This document shows positions 11,178 through 23,595 of a stretch of 64,000 nucleotides of DNA, piece by piece. Position 1 is the first letter of the stretch. Each line of letters starts with the position of its first letter. The translations under genes and the position numbers were made by a program. The stretch is from Owenia fusiformis. Lineage: Eukaryota > Annelida > Polychaeta > Sabellida > Oweniidae. The notes below the pieces were generated by a model. That model was not told where the DNA came from. It was given only the letters and a program-made list of their open reading frames with translations, and searched no databases. The stretch is from positions 29,273,223 to 29,337,222 of the forward strand of contig CAIIXF020000002.1 in assembly GCA_903813345.2 (NCBI GenBank). The letters are read 5' to 3'.

Positions 11178-13476
11178 ATTTGAAAAATACTAAATTCATT
11201 AAATATTCACATCTTATTTCTTGAAGAGCTATCTTGGTCCCCTGACACCCTAAACGCTAAGATAAGATGACTACCCATCCTTCTCAATTCAAGCCACGTG
11301 GCCATTCTTAACCAATACGATGCCAAGCTTCTTCACTTGGTTGTCTGTATTTTCAGTGCCATCGAGTGTAACTTAGGAGTATTGATCCAGGTGATTATTT
11401 GTATTTCAAGGTGCAAATGGATTATGTGTCATCGTGACAATGAAATCCCAGGAATATAAAATACAAACGCAACCTTCAACCTCGTATAAGAGTGAAACTT
11501 GGCATTTCTCCACTTGCCATGACGCCAATTGCAAATAACAGCTTTTTCAAAATATTGACTTTTTTAAGCCCAATGCCCGGGGTCCCATGATTACATAGTT
11601 CTCATACAACCAATAGTTTAAAACAGATAGACACATTTGTTAAAGAAAAAACAACTTTTTGTATTATTTATTTCATTTCAGTTTAACTTCTTACATTTTA
11701 CAGCAACCTTCAAAAACTTATTAAAGAATACCTTTAGTGATATATACCAGAAACGAAAGTAATGTCATATCTTCGTTTCTTAGAAATACAATTCAAAAGG
11801 TATTGTAAGGACAATATTGTCCCAGAGAATGAATAAATCTTGTAAATCTTAAATGAACACATTAACTTTCAAAATTTCAAGTGGATTTTGATTTGTTGTT
11901 GAAAGTTGTTGAAAAGGGGGTACGAACTCATGTAATGTGGGTCATCTACAAGTTCTCAGAATTAAGCTGTCTATTAGCGTCCCTGCTGGCTGTAACGTTC
12001 TTTATTTATCAACATTCACGCGTCTCATTTTAATAAACACATAAGTGAAATACACAACAGCTCAATATTACAAGGGCGTTACAATACCCGGGAATTTATC
12101 GGTTCGTCCAGTACTTGTTTGTGATAGCGCCCTCTGTAGGTCACTGTGCTTATAGCCTACAGTAATACGGGGTAGGATATCGGGAATTCGGTCAGTTTCT
12201 ATCCGTCGATTTCGCTATGAATTGAAAAGTGTGACCACTTTATCCACTTAAACAATTTGATAATTGATTAAATCTTTAAACAAAATCGATAAACACGTTA
12301 TACACTTCCTATCTCCTTAGAAATTAGCATGTATTTATGGATTGTGTTTTCGAACAAGGCTCGACCCACCCCAATAGGGAAATCCTTATGCTAATTAGTA
12401 TGACGTCATATTTTCCTGGGGAATCCTAGATTTCAAGGCCTCAGTCTGTTATTGTGTCAAATGTAAACGCTCTTGGGACGCTCTTTTGCAGACAGAAAAT
12501 TGACAGATTAGCTTTTAACTTTCAGCTTTGATGTTTAAATATTCTGTATTTCTACCGGACTTCTTGCTGAATATCATATAATGTTATAACTTGATTTGGA
12601 TCATTGCCTGATTGATCATTCTGAAATTTTGATTGTGATTCATGATTGATTGGCAAGAAAAATAATTCCTATTGTTTTCCAGCGAAGTCAAAATGTTACA
12701 GCATGAGTTATAATGTCGAGTTTGCATCATGTTAAATTCTGCTAGTGATTAGAAGTCCATGCACAAGCATACACATAAGAGACAAACACACCCAGGCTCC
12801 AGGCCGTGGATGGAAATATAAAACTATTTAAGGCACAAACTGGTATTAATAGACCGATATGTAGTGTCTGCCATGTATTGAAGGTAAACCAATCTGTATT
12901 ATTAATGTTTCTTCTATCAATACATGGGTTGTGCAATAGAAAAGCAATGGCACAATCAAAAATGTGCATATCAATCGTGAATATCTCTCGGTTCAAAGCT
13001 TATTTCCAACAGAATCGTGTCAAAATATGTGTCTGAGTAACAGTTATACATTATAAGATCGCAAACTCTTACCAATTATCAGCCGAATGGCTCATTTTCA
13101 ACGAAATGTCCTTAAGACAACAGCCCTGGGTCGCGCCTGAGACCAAAAACTACTTCAAATAGCCCTCCCCTAATTATATTGGATAATCACATTTATGCGT
13201 GCGCGCGCAGCTCATCCAATGAACGAAACGCCACTTCCCGCTGAAATCACCGGGTATTGATCTTTCCCTTGAATATTACAGCACTGTTGCAAAATAAGAA
13301 GGTCTACTTGACAACCTATATAAGGAATGACATCATTTAGCATCATAGTGACGTCATGCAAGTCATGGCGTTTAATCGCAATAATTGTAAGTAGGTTAAA
13401 TCCGAATTCGGAGCACCAATATAAGAAATGCACCTCTGGCCTATATTGAAGTCTAATCATATCCTATTTTTTACAG
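11178..13476. other. Divergent intergenic region between TNF-like ligand and receptor gene 1
   Basis: Must contain the ligand promoter and, if gene 1 is functional, its promoter and signal-peptide exon. I saw no ATG exon ending in phase 0 with a convincing donor. A donor-like gtaaac at 12884 is preceded by an open frame but no in-frame ATG. A dispersed gcgccctctgtaggtcac motif lies at 12130. 13199-13209 is a GCGC-rich palindrome. Confidence 0.4.
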
Positions 13477-14845
13477 GTAGTGATAGGCGGTGTCCCCGTA
13501 CCAGAGAAACAAATCGAATCAAAATGCAGACCATTTTCTGAGTTTTTACTGGTTAAAAAAGACGGATCTGTAAGATGCCATGCGTGTTCACGATGTCCAG
13601 TGGGAAAGTGCGTTGAAACTCACTGTTCTGGATACATCAATACCAAATGCAGAACACCAGAGGCAAATGAATATCTCGCTGGTGATGTGTGTATGCCATG
13701 TACGGACTGTGGAAATCGACGAATAGTTCAGCTTGGGTGTAGCTCAAACTCGGACACAAAATGTGGAGGCTGTAAATCAGGTAGCCTCATGTAATTCTAT
13801 GCATGTTTACGACAAATAATGTAATGATCACGGGCATTTGGTTTCGTTATTTACACTATTGACTTTCATAATTGTAGGAATCCGTGAAAAAGATAAATAA
13901 CAGTGATTTTTTAAGATGTGTTTGCATCATTCTACAAATTATGGCTTTAAATTATCTCATGAATGTGGTTACCATGTAATAAGTACAACAACAAAGTGTT
14001 TCATTCTTAGAGTACTATTGGGACGAAATGGTTGAAGAATGCATTCCAATTTTTCATGAAACTGAATCGGATACAACGGCAGCTCATCCTTCACATTTGT
14101 CCACGCTTATTTAAGACCCGACAAAGCAACACTTGCTTTTTTTCAGCCGACTACTGGGAAACAAGGTGAGCATTTATTTTAAATAAAAAACTGGAATTAT
14201 TAATATAGTCATATAGATATAGAGTGTTGACCGTGGACACCGATCCACGAAAGCCGAATACAATTTTTTTTTAAAACTTTGGTCAAAATAACTTGTCACC
14301 ACTTTTCGTGTTGAAATAAAAACGGCGAGGCATTAACATGCAGAATGTCACTACCTGTCATTTGTTACAGACGCCGAAGACCAACCAACGTCCTTAAAAG
14401 TTATAACAAAGAGTGTATAACAATATGTCACCACCCGTCATTATTTACAGACGCTATTCGCCGACTGCCAAATTTCGAACGCTGACCAGCAGAACACCGT
14501 CCACAAATTGTCAGAGACTAGAACAATATCACACAAAAAAAACATTCATTTGGACCTTCTCTTACTTACGAACGAATGCAGGTCTCCTGCAGATCCAGCA
14601 TTGATAAATGTTGTAAAGATGAGTAGGTTGTTGTTGATTGTTTTTACTATTCAGGTGAAACGACACATCCATCCTCTGCTGGTGTAATCGTTCTCTCAAT
14701 AGTGATATCTCTTGGTATTATCATATTTATTGTAAGTATTATAACGTGTGTTCGTCTGAAGCAAGTTTCCAAAATATGCGATGGGATCACCGATCTTCAG
14801 GAAACGAACCTACGGTACAGCCCCATGTTTAACAACAGGCAATGA
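13477..14845 (+). CDS. TNF-receptor-superfamily-like gene 1 (5' exon not located)
   Basis: Exon 13477-13780 (acceptor ttttttacag, phase 0 in, phase 1 out, weak donor gtagcc) encodes about 101 residues with two cysteine-rich modules. The second reads C-x2-C-x2-C-x9-C-x8-C-x2-C around CMPCTDC and DTKCGGC, the classic TNFR pattern. Exon 14655-14845 (acceptor ctattcag) encodes a Thr/Ser stalk, a membrane segment of about 24 residues (AGVIVLSIVISLG onward), a basic stop-transfer and a tail of about 30 residues ending in TGA. Between them an exon at 14011 (acceptor ttcttag) starts YYWDEMVEEC, clearly homologous to YQWDFMLEEC of receptor gene 2, but reaches TAA at 14112-14114. Exons 13477-13780 and 14655-14845 are phase-compatible without it. 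So this is either a gene with soluble and membrane isoforms or a decaying copy. No signal-peptide exon could be placed upstream. The tail has no death domain. Confidence 0.72.
14011..14114 (+). CDS. Juxtamembrane exon of receptor gene 1 with in-frame stop
   Basis: Follows a good acceptor (tcattcttag) and continues phase 1 from the cysteine-rich exon: E-Y-Y-W-D-E-M-V-E-E-C, then 24 Ser/Thr/His-rich residues and TAA. The matching exon of gene 2 (25407-25586) runs 60 codons to a donor instead. I see no donor in the correct phase before the stop. Inclusion would give a secreted receptor without a membrane segment; skipping would give the membrane form. It may instead be a disabling mutation. Confidence 0.6.
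14220..14520. repeat. Relative of the tgtcaccac element in intron of receptor gene 1
   Basis: Contains cttgtcaccacttttcg, gaggcattaacatgcagaat and a second tatgtcaccacccgtc, the same landmarks that flank the minisatellite element at 43327-44609. Probably a rearranged or partial copy without the satellite. Confidence 0.5.
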
Positions 14846-16065
14846 TGAACGTTCATAGAACCAAACATGGAGGGAACATTGTTTCTTAAGATCTTGATGA
14901 CCTCATGAAGATGCTTAACAGTTAGGGCTCAAAATTTATTTGGAACAAATGGGTTAAAAGGACATTATCGACTCTTATATTAATCATATTATATTATATT
15001 TTTATATTATTATATCATACATGTATAAAGTGTATTTTATTTTTATAATTTGATACTATTCTTAACTATAATATGTTTGTTTATTTGTTATCCATTTGGC
15101 AACATTGATCCAAGTTATTATGAACAATTCGAAGCTCTATATAAAAACGTATTAGTATTGGGTACGGGTAGCACTTCTTTTGCGCGATTTCGGGGTCCAT
15201 GCTGGTTAAATCATCCCAGGACACATTCCTTATCTCCACCCTATACAGACTGTGCTATAGAAAAATAAGCGGTGTGGATATCATGTGCGCAAGGTGCGGA
15301 TATTAACGGTCATTTTTAATTTTAATTTGTAATATTTCATAGACTAAGTCTGCATAGAGTGATCTCATCAAGAAAAATATTTCAGCGTTTTCGTAAAACA
15401 TCTTAGTTTTATCCTCTAGGACTACAAACATGGAAACATTGAAAAATACATTGAAAACGGGTAAATAATTCCAAGTACATGTTTTACTGAATACATCTAA
15501 ATCTCTCTAGTGGACACCATTTCATTCGCAGGACTGACTCCTGATGTATCAACTACCCTCTCTGTAATGAACATCTACCTAAAATTTTTGGCTCGATAGT
15601 TGATTACTGTACACAGGTTTTATTGTATATCACAAATTATCCTAATTTTCTGAATGTATTCACACACATACCGATCGAAAGATTTTAAGTACTAGTAAAA
15701 TGGTTGCTTGAAACAGCAGTTGGTTGTTAAGAAAATGTGAATTTACGTGAGGCTTATTCATACATTTAAGTTAAGAAGAATTGGCTCATAAATGAAAGCA
15801 GGAAGTTGTTTTATGCCTAGTTTCTCAAAAGACTTTAAATAATTTATGAATAGAGAACGAAAGTATTACCTCAAAATGACGACAAAATCATATTTCATTT
15901 CAAACAGCATATTTCCTGGTATCATCAATTTAGCTCTATAATTCTGAGAATATATTTATATCACAGAGTGTTATGCAAGTCAAAACAATGAAATATCTGT
16001 GCTGCATACAGTGGCTCTTTGTCTTGTAGGCTTTTGTGGTATTAGCTGTTTTCATCAGTAAAGGA
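14846..16065. other. AT-rich intergenic, no gene seen
   Basis: 15420-15475 shares catggaaacattgaaa and acgggtaa blocks with 32070-32095. No coding frame with supporting motifs. Confidence 0.35.
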
Positions 16066-16355
16066 TGATTCTCGGTTTGGAGAACGAAGTTCATCACTCT
16101 AATAGAGCGCTATCCCTGCTTCGGACAAATTTGATTTTTTTACATAATATAGATTTGAATGTCTTCTTTTGAATAGACATAAATTAATTTGAGTAATATT
16201 TCTAGATTTTCCATAAACAAATTACTAGTGAACCACCCAACGTCGCTTCTATGATTCGTACTACTTTTTTAACTTGATGTATTGCATATTTTCGTGGGTC
16301 GATTTAAAAAAAAATACAAACGACGTATACATGAATATGTCATAAGCATATCGTG

Positions 16356-19204
16356 AGATAATTGTTAGATTAGGTTTGCTATAAGTGACTTTAAAACAAA
16401 AAAATAAAAAACATTAGTTCACGTGTTAAAGTTCCATTGACCGTGACATCAAGGAAAATTGAGCTTTTTGTCATCAGACATCTTTATAGATGGAACTAGC
16501 TATGTACTACATTTTCAAATACACTCACATAGAACATATCTAAGATGTTCTTTTTATCGATGAAAAGATTCTTACATTCGGAAGTTACATTAAAATATCA
16601 ATTGCAATAGCCGCCTGTTTTTAACATCCCTTTGTCACTCATCCCTTAATTATCTCTGTGTATCCATTCTGATACTCATAGCATCTTTCTGTTTCACCTG
16701 AAACATCTCAGGGCTGAGAAGAAATGAGATGTCATGGTTTATCATGATGCTGTGTATCTTATACTTGTGTGTGTTCGATTTTGATAGCACCCGAGTGCAA
16801 TCTAAGGAGCACATACAATACATTTTGTGTATGCCCAGTCTGGTCTTATATCTGCCTGCTCCGAGGAATTTTGGTGGCGATTTTTTGATTTTTGTAATAG
16901 CCTACTACATAGCATCTCTTGTGCGCGTAAATCCCAATGTTTTGAAATAGAAAATAAAGACTCAATTCTATATCGATAGTTTCACAGATGAGGGTAGCGA
17001 ATGGGCGCAGCTTTGACGATCAACGAATGATATAACGATATCACGGATTTCACCGAATGTTATATTCATCCCTAAATAGCTTATTTATTTAGTCTTAAGA
17101 TCCTTGTGATGTTTCTATTCATTGCAGTGACTCTGAAATTGCTGTGCCAGATATGACGTCACAGCGACTCATTTTCCAACATTTAAGCATTTAACTAAAT
17201 AATTGAAATATAATTATTAAAGAATGAGGACCTTGTGTTTCACTCTGGACGAGGGGGGCCATGTCTCGGCTAGTTGTGCATTAACGTTTGATATTTTGTG
17301 GATAAAAATAATGAATATATGTTAACGTAGCACTAAGCAGATACTTTTAAAGAATATAGTTACACTTAAAGAATAGGTCCAACGAATAGATATTGAATAT
17401 AGGACTCGTTTGATGAACGATCGTTGTAATAGTTCTAATAAACCTATAGAAATGAATCAACGATTAAACTGTATTCCAACAGACTCTTAACTCATTCTAT
17501 TTGTTCATTAGTGGCAAAATAAGATTTCCCGGGAAAAAACATGACGTCACGAATAGAACCGGTTATGGATTTTTATCGGCAATGCGTTATGCAACTCGAA
17601 TGTAAATTCAAAAGTGTTCATGTTATACCGTGTTCTGATTGGCCAGAAAGGAGTAACACTTACCGAAATCACCTCATGGTTCAATGCCTTTTGGTTACAA
17701 GATTTTAGACGCCTTATGTTAGGTAATACTATCAACTGAGCGTGTTTATTTTCTATATTGTGTTCTGACTGGCCAGAAAGTAATTCTGCATGACTAGCTA
17801 TGTGAAAACGTACCGCTGGGTCGGAGGCTCTAATTTAGGTATTATTTTTTTTGGTTTATCGGAGGAAAAAACGTGACTCCAAAGTAGTCATCTCTGAATC
17901 AATTCCTCACTTCAATGAATGCAGTTGCAATCAATTACACTAACACTTTATAAGCACGTTCGGAGATTATGAACTCCAACAACATATTCTAAACCCGTGC
18001 TGTTCGTGATGACATGATAGAGATTTGAAATTGTGTTCCCGATTTTGAACATTAAATTTCACATTTATAAAAATGTTTACAAGAACGGTTACTGGTTCGA
18101 CATGTTAGTGGTATTTACTTCATTTAGAACGTGTATAAACTGTATTTTGACCCCATGAGCATCGAACAGACACTTTAAGTTAATTGAAAGACTTCGTGTT
18201 CAAGTTAACTGAATTTCGTGTAACTTAACTCTGTTATGTTTCTAGATTTTACTTGTGGAGAACAGAAATCATAATCACAATCGTATTTTAAGGCAAATAG
18301 GCCATGCATATGCTTTGAGTTACACGGTGAATGATCAAATTAACATATTTTGGATGTTGAATTTCATTTCAAGTTCATTCGAATTTTACGCATTATCCAA
18401 TAAAATTAATGTATACTGTCTAGGCTGAGACTAACATATATATGTTATTTAATGTATTTACAGGATATATCTGAGAAGGTTATACATGTATAATATATCT
18501 ACAAGAGGAACAGTGGGGACCGAGGGTTCATATATTACCTTTACCTGTCGAAAATCGGGCATTTATAACTGATTTATTTGTAAATTATGAGGATTAGATA
18601 CGCATTGAATGTAAGTTATTGAGGTGTTAGAAAAACAAACTTACAAACAAACCACCGAGTTTAGACATATTATTACATGTATTGTCCTATTATCAAATCA
18701 TATATTGTATTCTATTTCTAAAACGTTAACAGTTTATGGTGTACAATAAAACTATTACTATGAACCACTTTGATACATTTAGACATAAAATATCAAGTTA
18801 CTCATCAGCCAACAAATCACAAAATATCGAAAAATGAAAAATACGAGGTACTTGTTCACTCAAATCTTGCAGTCAATTGGTAATGTATATTATATAAACA
18901 GTTCGCAAAGTAAATGAGCAAAAGCGTAACATTTGTATGTAGCATGCTTCATAAAACAAGTCAGCGTGCATTTTGTTCCTGGCACTGATTGGTTAATAAG
19001 TGAATACAATTCGTTGAATGCACGATGCACTCACAAGATTAGCAGCTGGGAAAGGCTATTCAACAAAAAGTACGCTTTCGTACTCATAAAAGGATTACCC
19101 TTTTACAACTTTGACAACTTTGAAGCATGAACTTAGAAATGTACTTACTGTTACTGTTACCCTGTGGATCCCAGGGTTTTGATATGTTCTGCGAAGTCAT
19201 GCAA
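16356..19204. other. AT-rich region, no gene seen
   Basis: 16655-16760 shares attctgatactcat with 42505-42575. Two tgttctga-t/c-tggccagaaag repeats lie at 17634 and 17760. Nothing coding is supported. Confidence 0.35.
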
Positions 19205-19610
19205 AGAAAGACCATATAGTCCATTTGTCATTTTCTGAACGTATGAATATTTAAAAGTATGATGTTTTTCTGTGTAAATACTATCATTAGGGATTATTGG
19301 AGTGATTTAGCTGGGTTGCCAAAAAAATAACTTTGGGGAAAATTTTGGTATCTATTACCATAGTAACATACCAGGTATATGGTGGTATCCCAACGCTAAG
19401 TCAATAGTCAACGCCATGTTAAGCGATTGCACCCCTCCCTAATCAGCCTACATAATTTTTTCCCCAAACAAACTTTTTCGGCAACCCAGTTAAATCACTT
19501 CAAAAAACCCTGATTATCATAAATCGACTATAAAACATCGTACTTTTAACAAATTCCAGGTTCACTATTGGATGTATAGGGGTGACAAATGGACTAATAT
19601 ACCAAAAGTA
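19205..19610. mobile_element. Hairpin MITE with nested arms
   Basis: ggagtgatttagctgggttg (19298) pairs with caacccagttaaatcacttc (19483), and outer blocks tatagtccatttgtc and gtatgatgttttt also have complements near 19590 and 19545. Confidence 0.65.
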
Positions 19611-19724
19611 TATGCCTGCAAGTCATATCTGTGACACTTTTGTATGATATGTATTCCACTTTGAACCACCATCTATTTCAATATTGTGAAAATATATATT
19701 TCCCAAATTATAAAATAAATGATC

Positions 19725-20085
19725 TTGTATTCGCGAATGCCACTAACGCCTGTCGGCTGCCGGATTAACCTACTATTTTATGGGCAATTCATTAAAATAT
19801 GAATGGAATATTGGCAGGTACTTTTAATATTTAAATGAGTTGCCCATAGAAAAGTATGTTAATCCGGTAGATGAAATCTTTCATTCCCAAATCATAGTCT
19901 TAGCTTATATTTGCGAATGCAAATAACGCCTTTCGGCTACCGGATTAACCTTCTATTTCACTGGAGACCCATGTAAATACGAATAGTACCTGCCACTATT
20001 CCATTCACATTTAAATGAGTTACTCATAGAATACTGGGTTAATCAGGTAACCGAGATGCGTTAGTTGCATTCGCGAATATAAGGT
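19725..20085. mobile_element. MITE family B, copies 2 and 3 in tandem
   Basis: 19725-19869 begins cttgtattcgcgaatgcc and ends inside a right arm. 19905-20085 is a fuller copy, from tttgcgaatgcaaataacgc to gttgcattcgcgaata. Confidence 0.65.
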
Positions 20086-20087
20086 TA

Positions 20088-20481
20088 GAGTCCATTTCAC
20101 TGTTTTATTGCGTCAGTAGAACCCCAAAAATAAGAAATCGGGAGACCATTGTGCAATAATATATGGAAAAGTAGATTCATATTGTACATGAATGACATTT
20201 GTATATTTCAGATCTTCTCGTTTTTTTGTGCAATAAGACTGTGACCTCTTGTAATTTGAAGAATTTCAGCCATGTTAATCTTATTGAAAATAACATGGCA
20301 GAGAAGCATCCATATATAAGAGGCCACACACTTTATAAGCCAAACTAGAAGCAATCCAAGTTATACAAATGTCATTCATGTACAATAGGAACATATTTTT
20401 CCATATATTATTGCATGATGATATTGTGATTTCTTAATTTTTAGGTTTTACTGACGCAATTCAACAGTGAAATGGACTAGC
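20088..20481. mobile_element. Foldback MITE abutting family B copies
   Basis: agtccatttcactgttttat at the left is complemented by cagtgaaatggact at the right. Inner arms share gtacatgaatgacatttgta and its complement. It sits between family B ends (20085 and 20487), suggesting nested insertion. Confidence 0.7.
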
Positions 20482-21443
20482 AATTGTATTCACGAATGCA
20501 AGAAACGCCTGTCGGCTACCGGATTAAACTACCTTTGCAATCGTCGGTATTTTAGCGCGGAGATAAACACCAACAGCGCTTTGATGGCGCTTTTAAGCGG
20601 CGTGCAAAGCATAATCAACTGATGTGAATTTCTGAAAATTGTGAATTAAGCTTATATCGAAAAAGCTAAAAATCCTTTGTTCATGTCACTAAAGGTTCGA
20701 AAACGTTATTACATTTTCCAGTTACTTTAGTTACCACAGTTATCCAAGGCTATTTGGGCAAATAAAATCCGTAGTTTGAGTGATCAATTCACGCTCAGCG
20801 ATACTGCATGGGGGACATGAAAAGTTGTTTATTTTCCAATAAATCCTGCCATCATTTGGTACATCAAAGAACCTGATTATTGACTAGATAAATGATGTCA
20901 AAGGTTGTAGGTAGCAATATGTCCATAACAAAGGATTAACTTATTGCTGAAATTGAAAAAGAACAACCCATGCCATCATCAATCTAGCAAATCCAAAATG
21001 ACTAATGACTCTGTTTAATGGCAACTGAAAAAAGACTGGAAACTTTTATTATATATAGCAACATACTGAACATAATCGATGGTTTCATTTTGGCAATCGA
21101 GGTTTTATTACAGATTCTTATATGATAAACCAAACAACTTTTACATTTACCAGTCGCTTATGGTAATTAGCCATACATTTCTAGGTATACGTTTTATCGC
21201 AATCGTGTCAAAATATAAATTGTATTGATAAACAGAAAAGAACACAAAAAATCATATACATGTACGGGCGCCATTTTTCTAAGGTGTTTCTAAGTGTTGT
21301 TTAATCTCTCTAGACTATCTCTCATCAACGGCTTATTGTAGATTGGTTGAACAATGAACGTGTTATTTATAGCTATAATAACCACGTTGATCGATGCTTG
21401 GGCGAATTTTAAGGTTTAAATCAGGAAGAGAGAGGTAGAAAGA

Positions 21444-21525
21444 GGCGTAATCTTGTGGCAAGTTCCTCACCTCCTACGCGCTGAATTGTGTTTCGATTCC
21501 CCGTCCATTCTCCACACCGATTTTT
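21444..21525 (+). repeat. Possible tRNA-derived SINE head
   Basis: tggcaagttcctca resembles a pol III A box. It is followed about 37 bases later by gtttcgattcccc, one change from a B box, then by a T-rich run. The cloverleaf is not intact. Confidence 0.3.
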
Positions 21526-22573
21526 TATTTTTAACTCATTGATGTATCCCTTTAAAGGAGTACAGGCTACAGTGAAGCTGTAAAGGTAGGACGTTTGTTT
21601 ATTTCCATATTTCTGAATGTAAGCTTATACTAGATTTTACATACATGTTTATTCCAAGTGTTCTACTATATATTGTATAGATTCATCAGGCAGTTTTCAG
21701 TGTATTATTAGCAGAAAATCCCCATCGACCACGTAATCACGTGGTAGGATAGAAGTGATATAAATACACCCTCTCCAGCTCACAGCAATTGACTAGCTTA
21801 TATTCACCACTAGCATAGTTCATAGCAAGTGGTGACATCTAATTAATAGATGATTAATCAATTTTATATATGACTTGTAAAATGCCAAAAATCTGAAGTC
21901 GCTCTTTTGAGAGGCCCTCTATTGGATGAATGTGTATAAAATGTCAGAGAATATCTCGAAAATGGGACACGATTTAAGAATGAATTATTTTCGAATGTTT
22001 CTTAAAAACATATTGAAAGGATTTTTTCATGATATGCTCATGACATATCCCTGTATGCTTTGTTTGTCTTTTTTCTCAAATTGACCCACGGAAATATGCA
22101 ATACATCAAGTTAAAAAAGTGGTACGAATCATAAAAGCGACGTTGGGTGGTTCACTAGTAATTTTTTGATGGGAAATCTAGAAATATTACCCAAATTAAT
22201 TTAGGACTATTCAAAAGAAGACATTCAAATCTATATTATGTAAAAAAATCAAATTGGTCAGAAGCAGGGAAAACGCTCAATTAGAGTGATGAACTTCGTT
22301 CTCCAAACCGAGAATCATCCTTTCCCATCTTGTTTCGCCCCGTTCTAAAACCACTGACAAACCCAGACGTATGAGGAAGCAGGGTGACCAAATTGCATTC
22401 ACTGATACTGTGATACAGCCATCTCTCTCTACCTGAGGCCCAGGAATACGTTAAAAATGTTTAAAAAATACCCTAGTGCATACTGAGTTGGTAATGCGTG
22501 GTGTATACATGTATATTATACTGATAGAATACTTACATGTATAAGAATAAGATTTTTTATTCATGACTATATA

Positions 22574-22747
22574 CCAGGTGTAAAAGGGTAGGTGGTCTTA
22601 TCAAATTTTGGTCCTACTCTCTATTGATTTATATGGTGACCTAATTACAATTATTTTCCTTATTATTTATACACAGTCAGGGCCAGTAAGGGCCGTAAGG
22701 AAAGGGGACCATAATCCCCAGGGGACCATAATTTCTTTTACACCGGG
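22574..22747 (+). mobile_element. MITE family D, copy 1
   Basis: Begins ccaggtgtaaaagggtaggt and ends ttttacaccggg; internal gggccagtaagggcc. Other copies, reverse orientation: 24009-24180, 36386-36531, 56257-56360. Confidence 0.8.
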
Positions 22748-23595
22748 CCTCAGCTCTCTACAATGCAGCGATAGCCATCGCTGGATGACCACGCTGCCTA
22801 TTGGTTTGAGAGGGTCTTCTTTCTTGTCCTTGTCCTTGTTGTCATCAAAGATGATGACAATGTCTGATCTGTGCCTTGTCTGTGTCACATGTTTAAGAAA
22901 GATGAGTCGATTCCTTGGGTCCAGTGACTTTCATCCTCCAGTATGTTGACTTGTAAAGAATCCCAGGTGTTGGAGGGGAATTACTCTTTGACAAGGCTGA
23001 AGTCCAGGTTGATGTTTCTTCTTCCTTTACCCTGAGTGGGTGGTTAGGAATGGATAGGGTGGTTATCTAAGATTAGGTCTATGTGTCGGTCTATTTTTTC
23101 AAGACTTAGTCATGTCACCCCTCCCTCATGTGGGCCACGAAAAATTGGGGCCAAATCAAAAACGATTTACCGCAGAAAGTTTTGACTCCTTTTGATTTCC
23201 AGGATCGCCCCTGACTAAAATTCGAAGTACCATATGCTTTAACTCACAAATGCTATCAGCGTCATTATCAACATAACATATATCATATTGATTAACTCTA
23301 GTACTTCCCAATGACTCATTTGAGTACAGTAAAACTGAATTTCGAACACATCATTAGTCCTAACATCTCTCAATATGATTTTTTTTGATCCCATCTTTTG
23401 ATCTGTCAAATACTTCCATGTTAAAAAAAACTCGAAATGTGAACGCCTGTCATTCTAAACAATGTGGCCGGTCCCAAATGGCGTTCCGATTAAACAGGTT
23501 TTACTGTGTATGTTTTTGCTAGCTAGGCTTAGGAGTAAAATAGATTTTACTCTGCAACATGGAAGTAATGTAGTATTCTAAATGTAATCGTAAAG

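Larger units (their letters stand above)
16066..22325. repeat. Inverted-repeat pair 6.3 kb apart
   Basis: 16066-16355 (containing ggttcactagt in complement and cgtcgctt) matches 22025-22325 in reverse complement over nearly 290 bases with small indels (gaacgaagttcatcactcta, aatatttctagattttcc). The space between holds no transposase frame, only MITEs, so these may be ends of a gutted large DNA transposon. Confidence 0.7.

Noticed and set aside
12806-12883. Candidate first exon of receptor gene 1 ending in donor gtaaac
   Set aside because: Phase fits, but there is no in-frame ATG (the frame opens at GTG) and no signal peptide.
14146-14164. 19-base mini-exon between acceptor tttttttcag and donor gtgagc
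   Set aside because: Phases do not connect to the preceding exon without a stop, although P-T-T-G-K-Q would join the membrane exon in frame.
16066-22325. Idea that 16066-16355 and 22025-22325 are LTRs
   Set aside because: They are inverted, not direct, and there are no gag/pol motifs between them.
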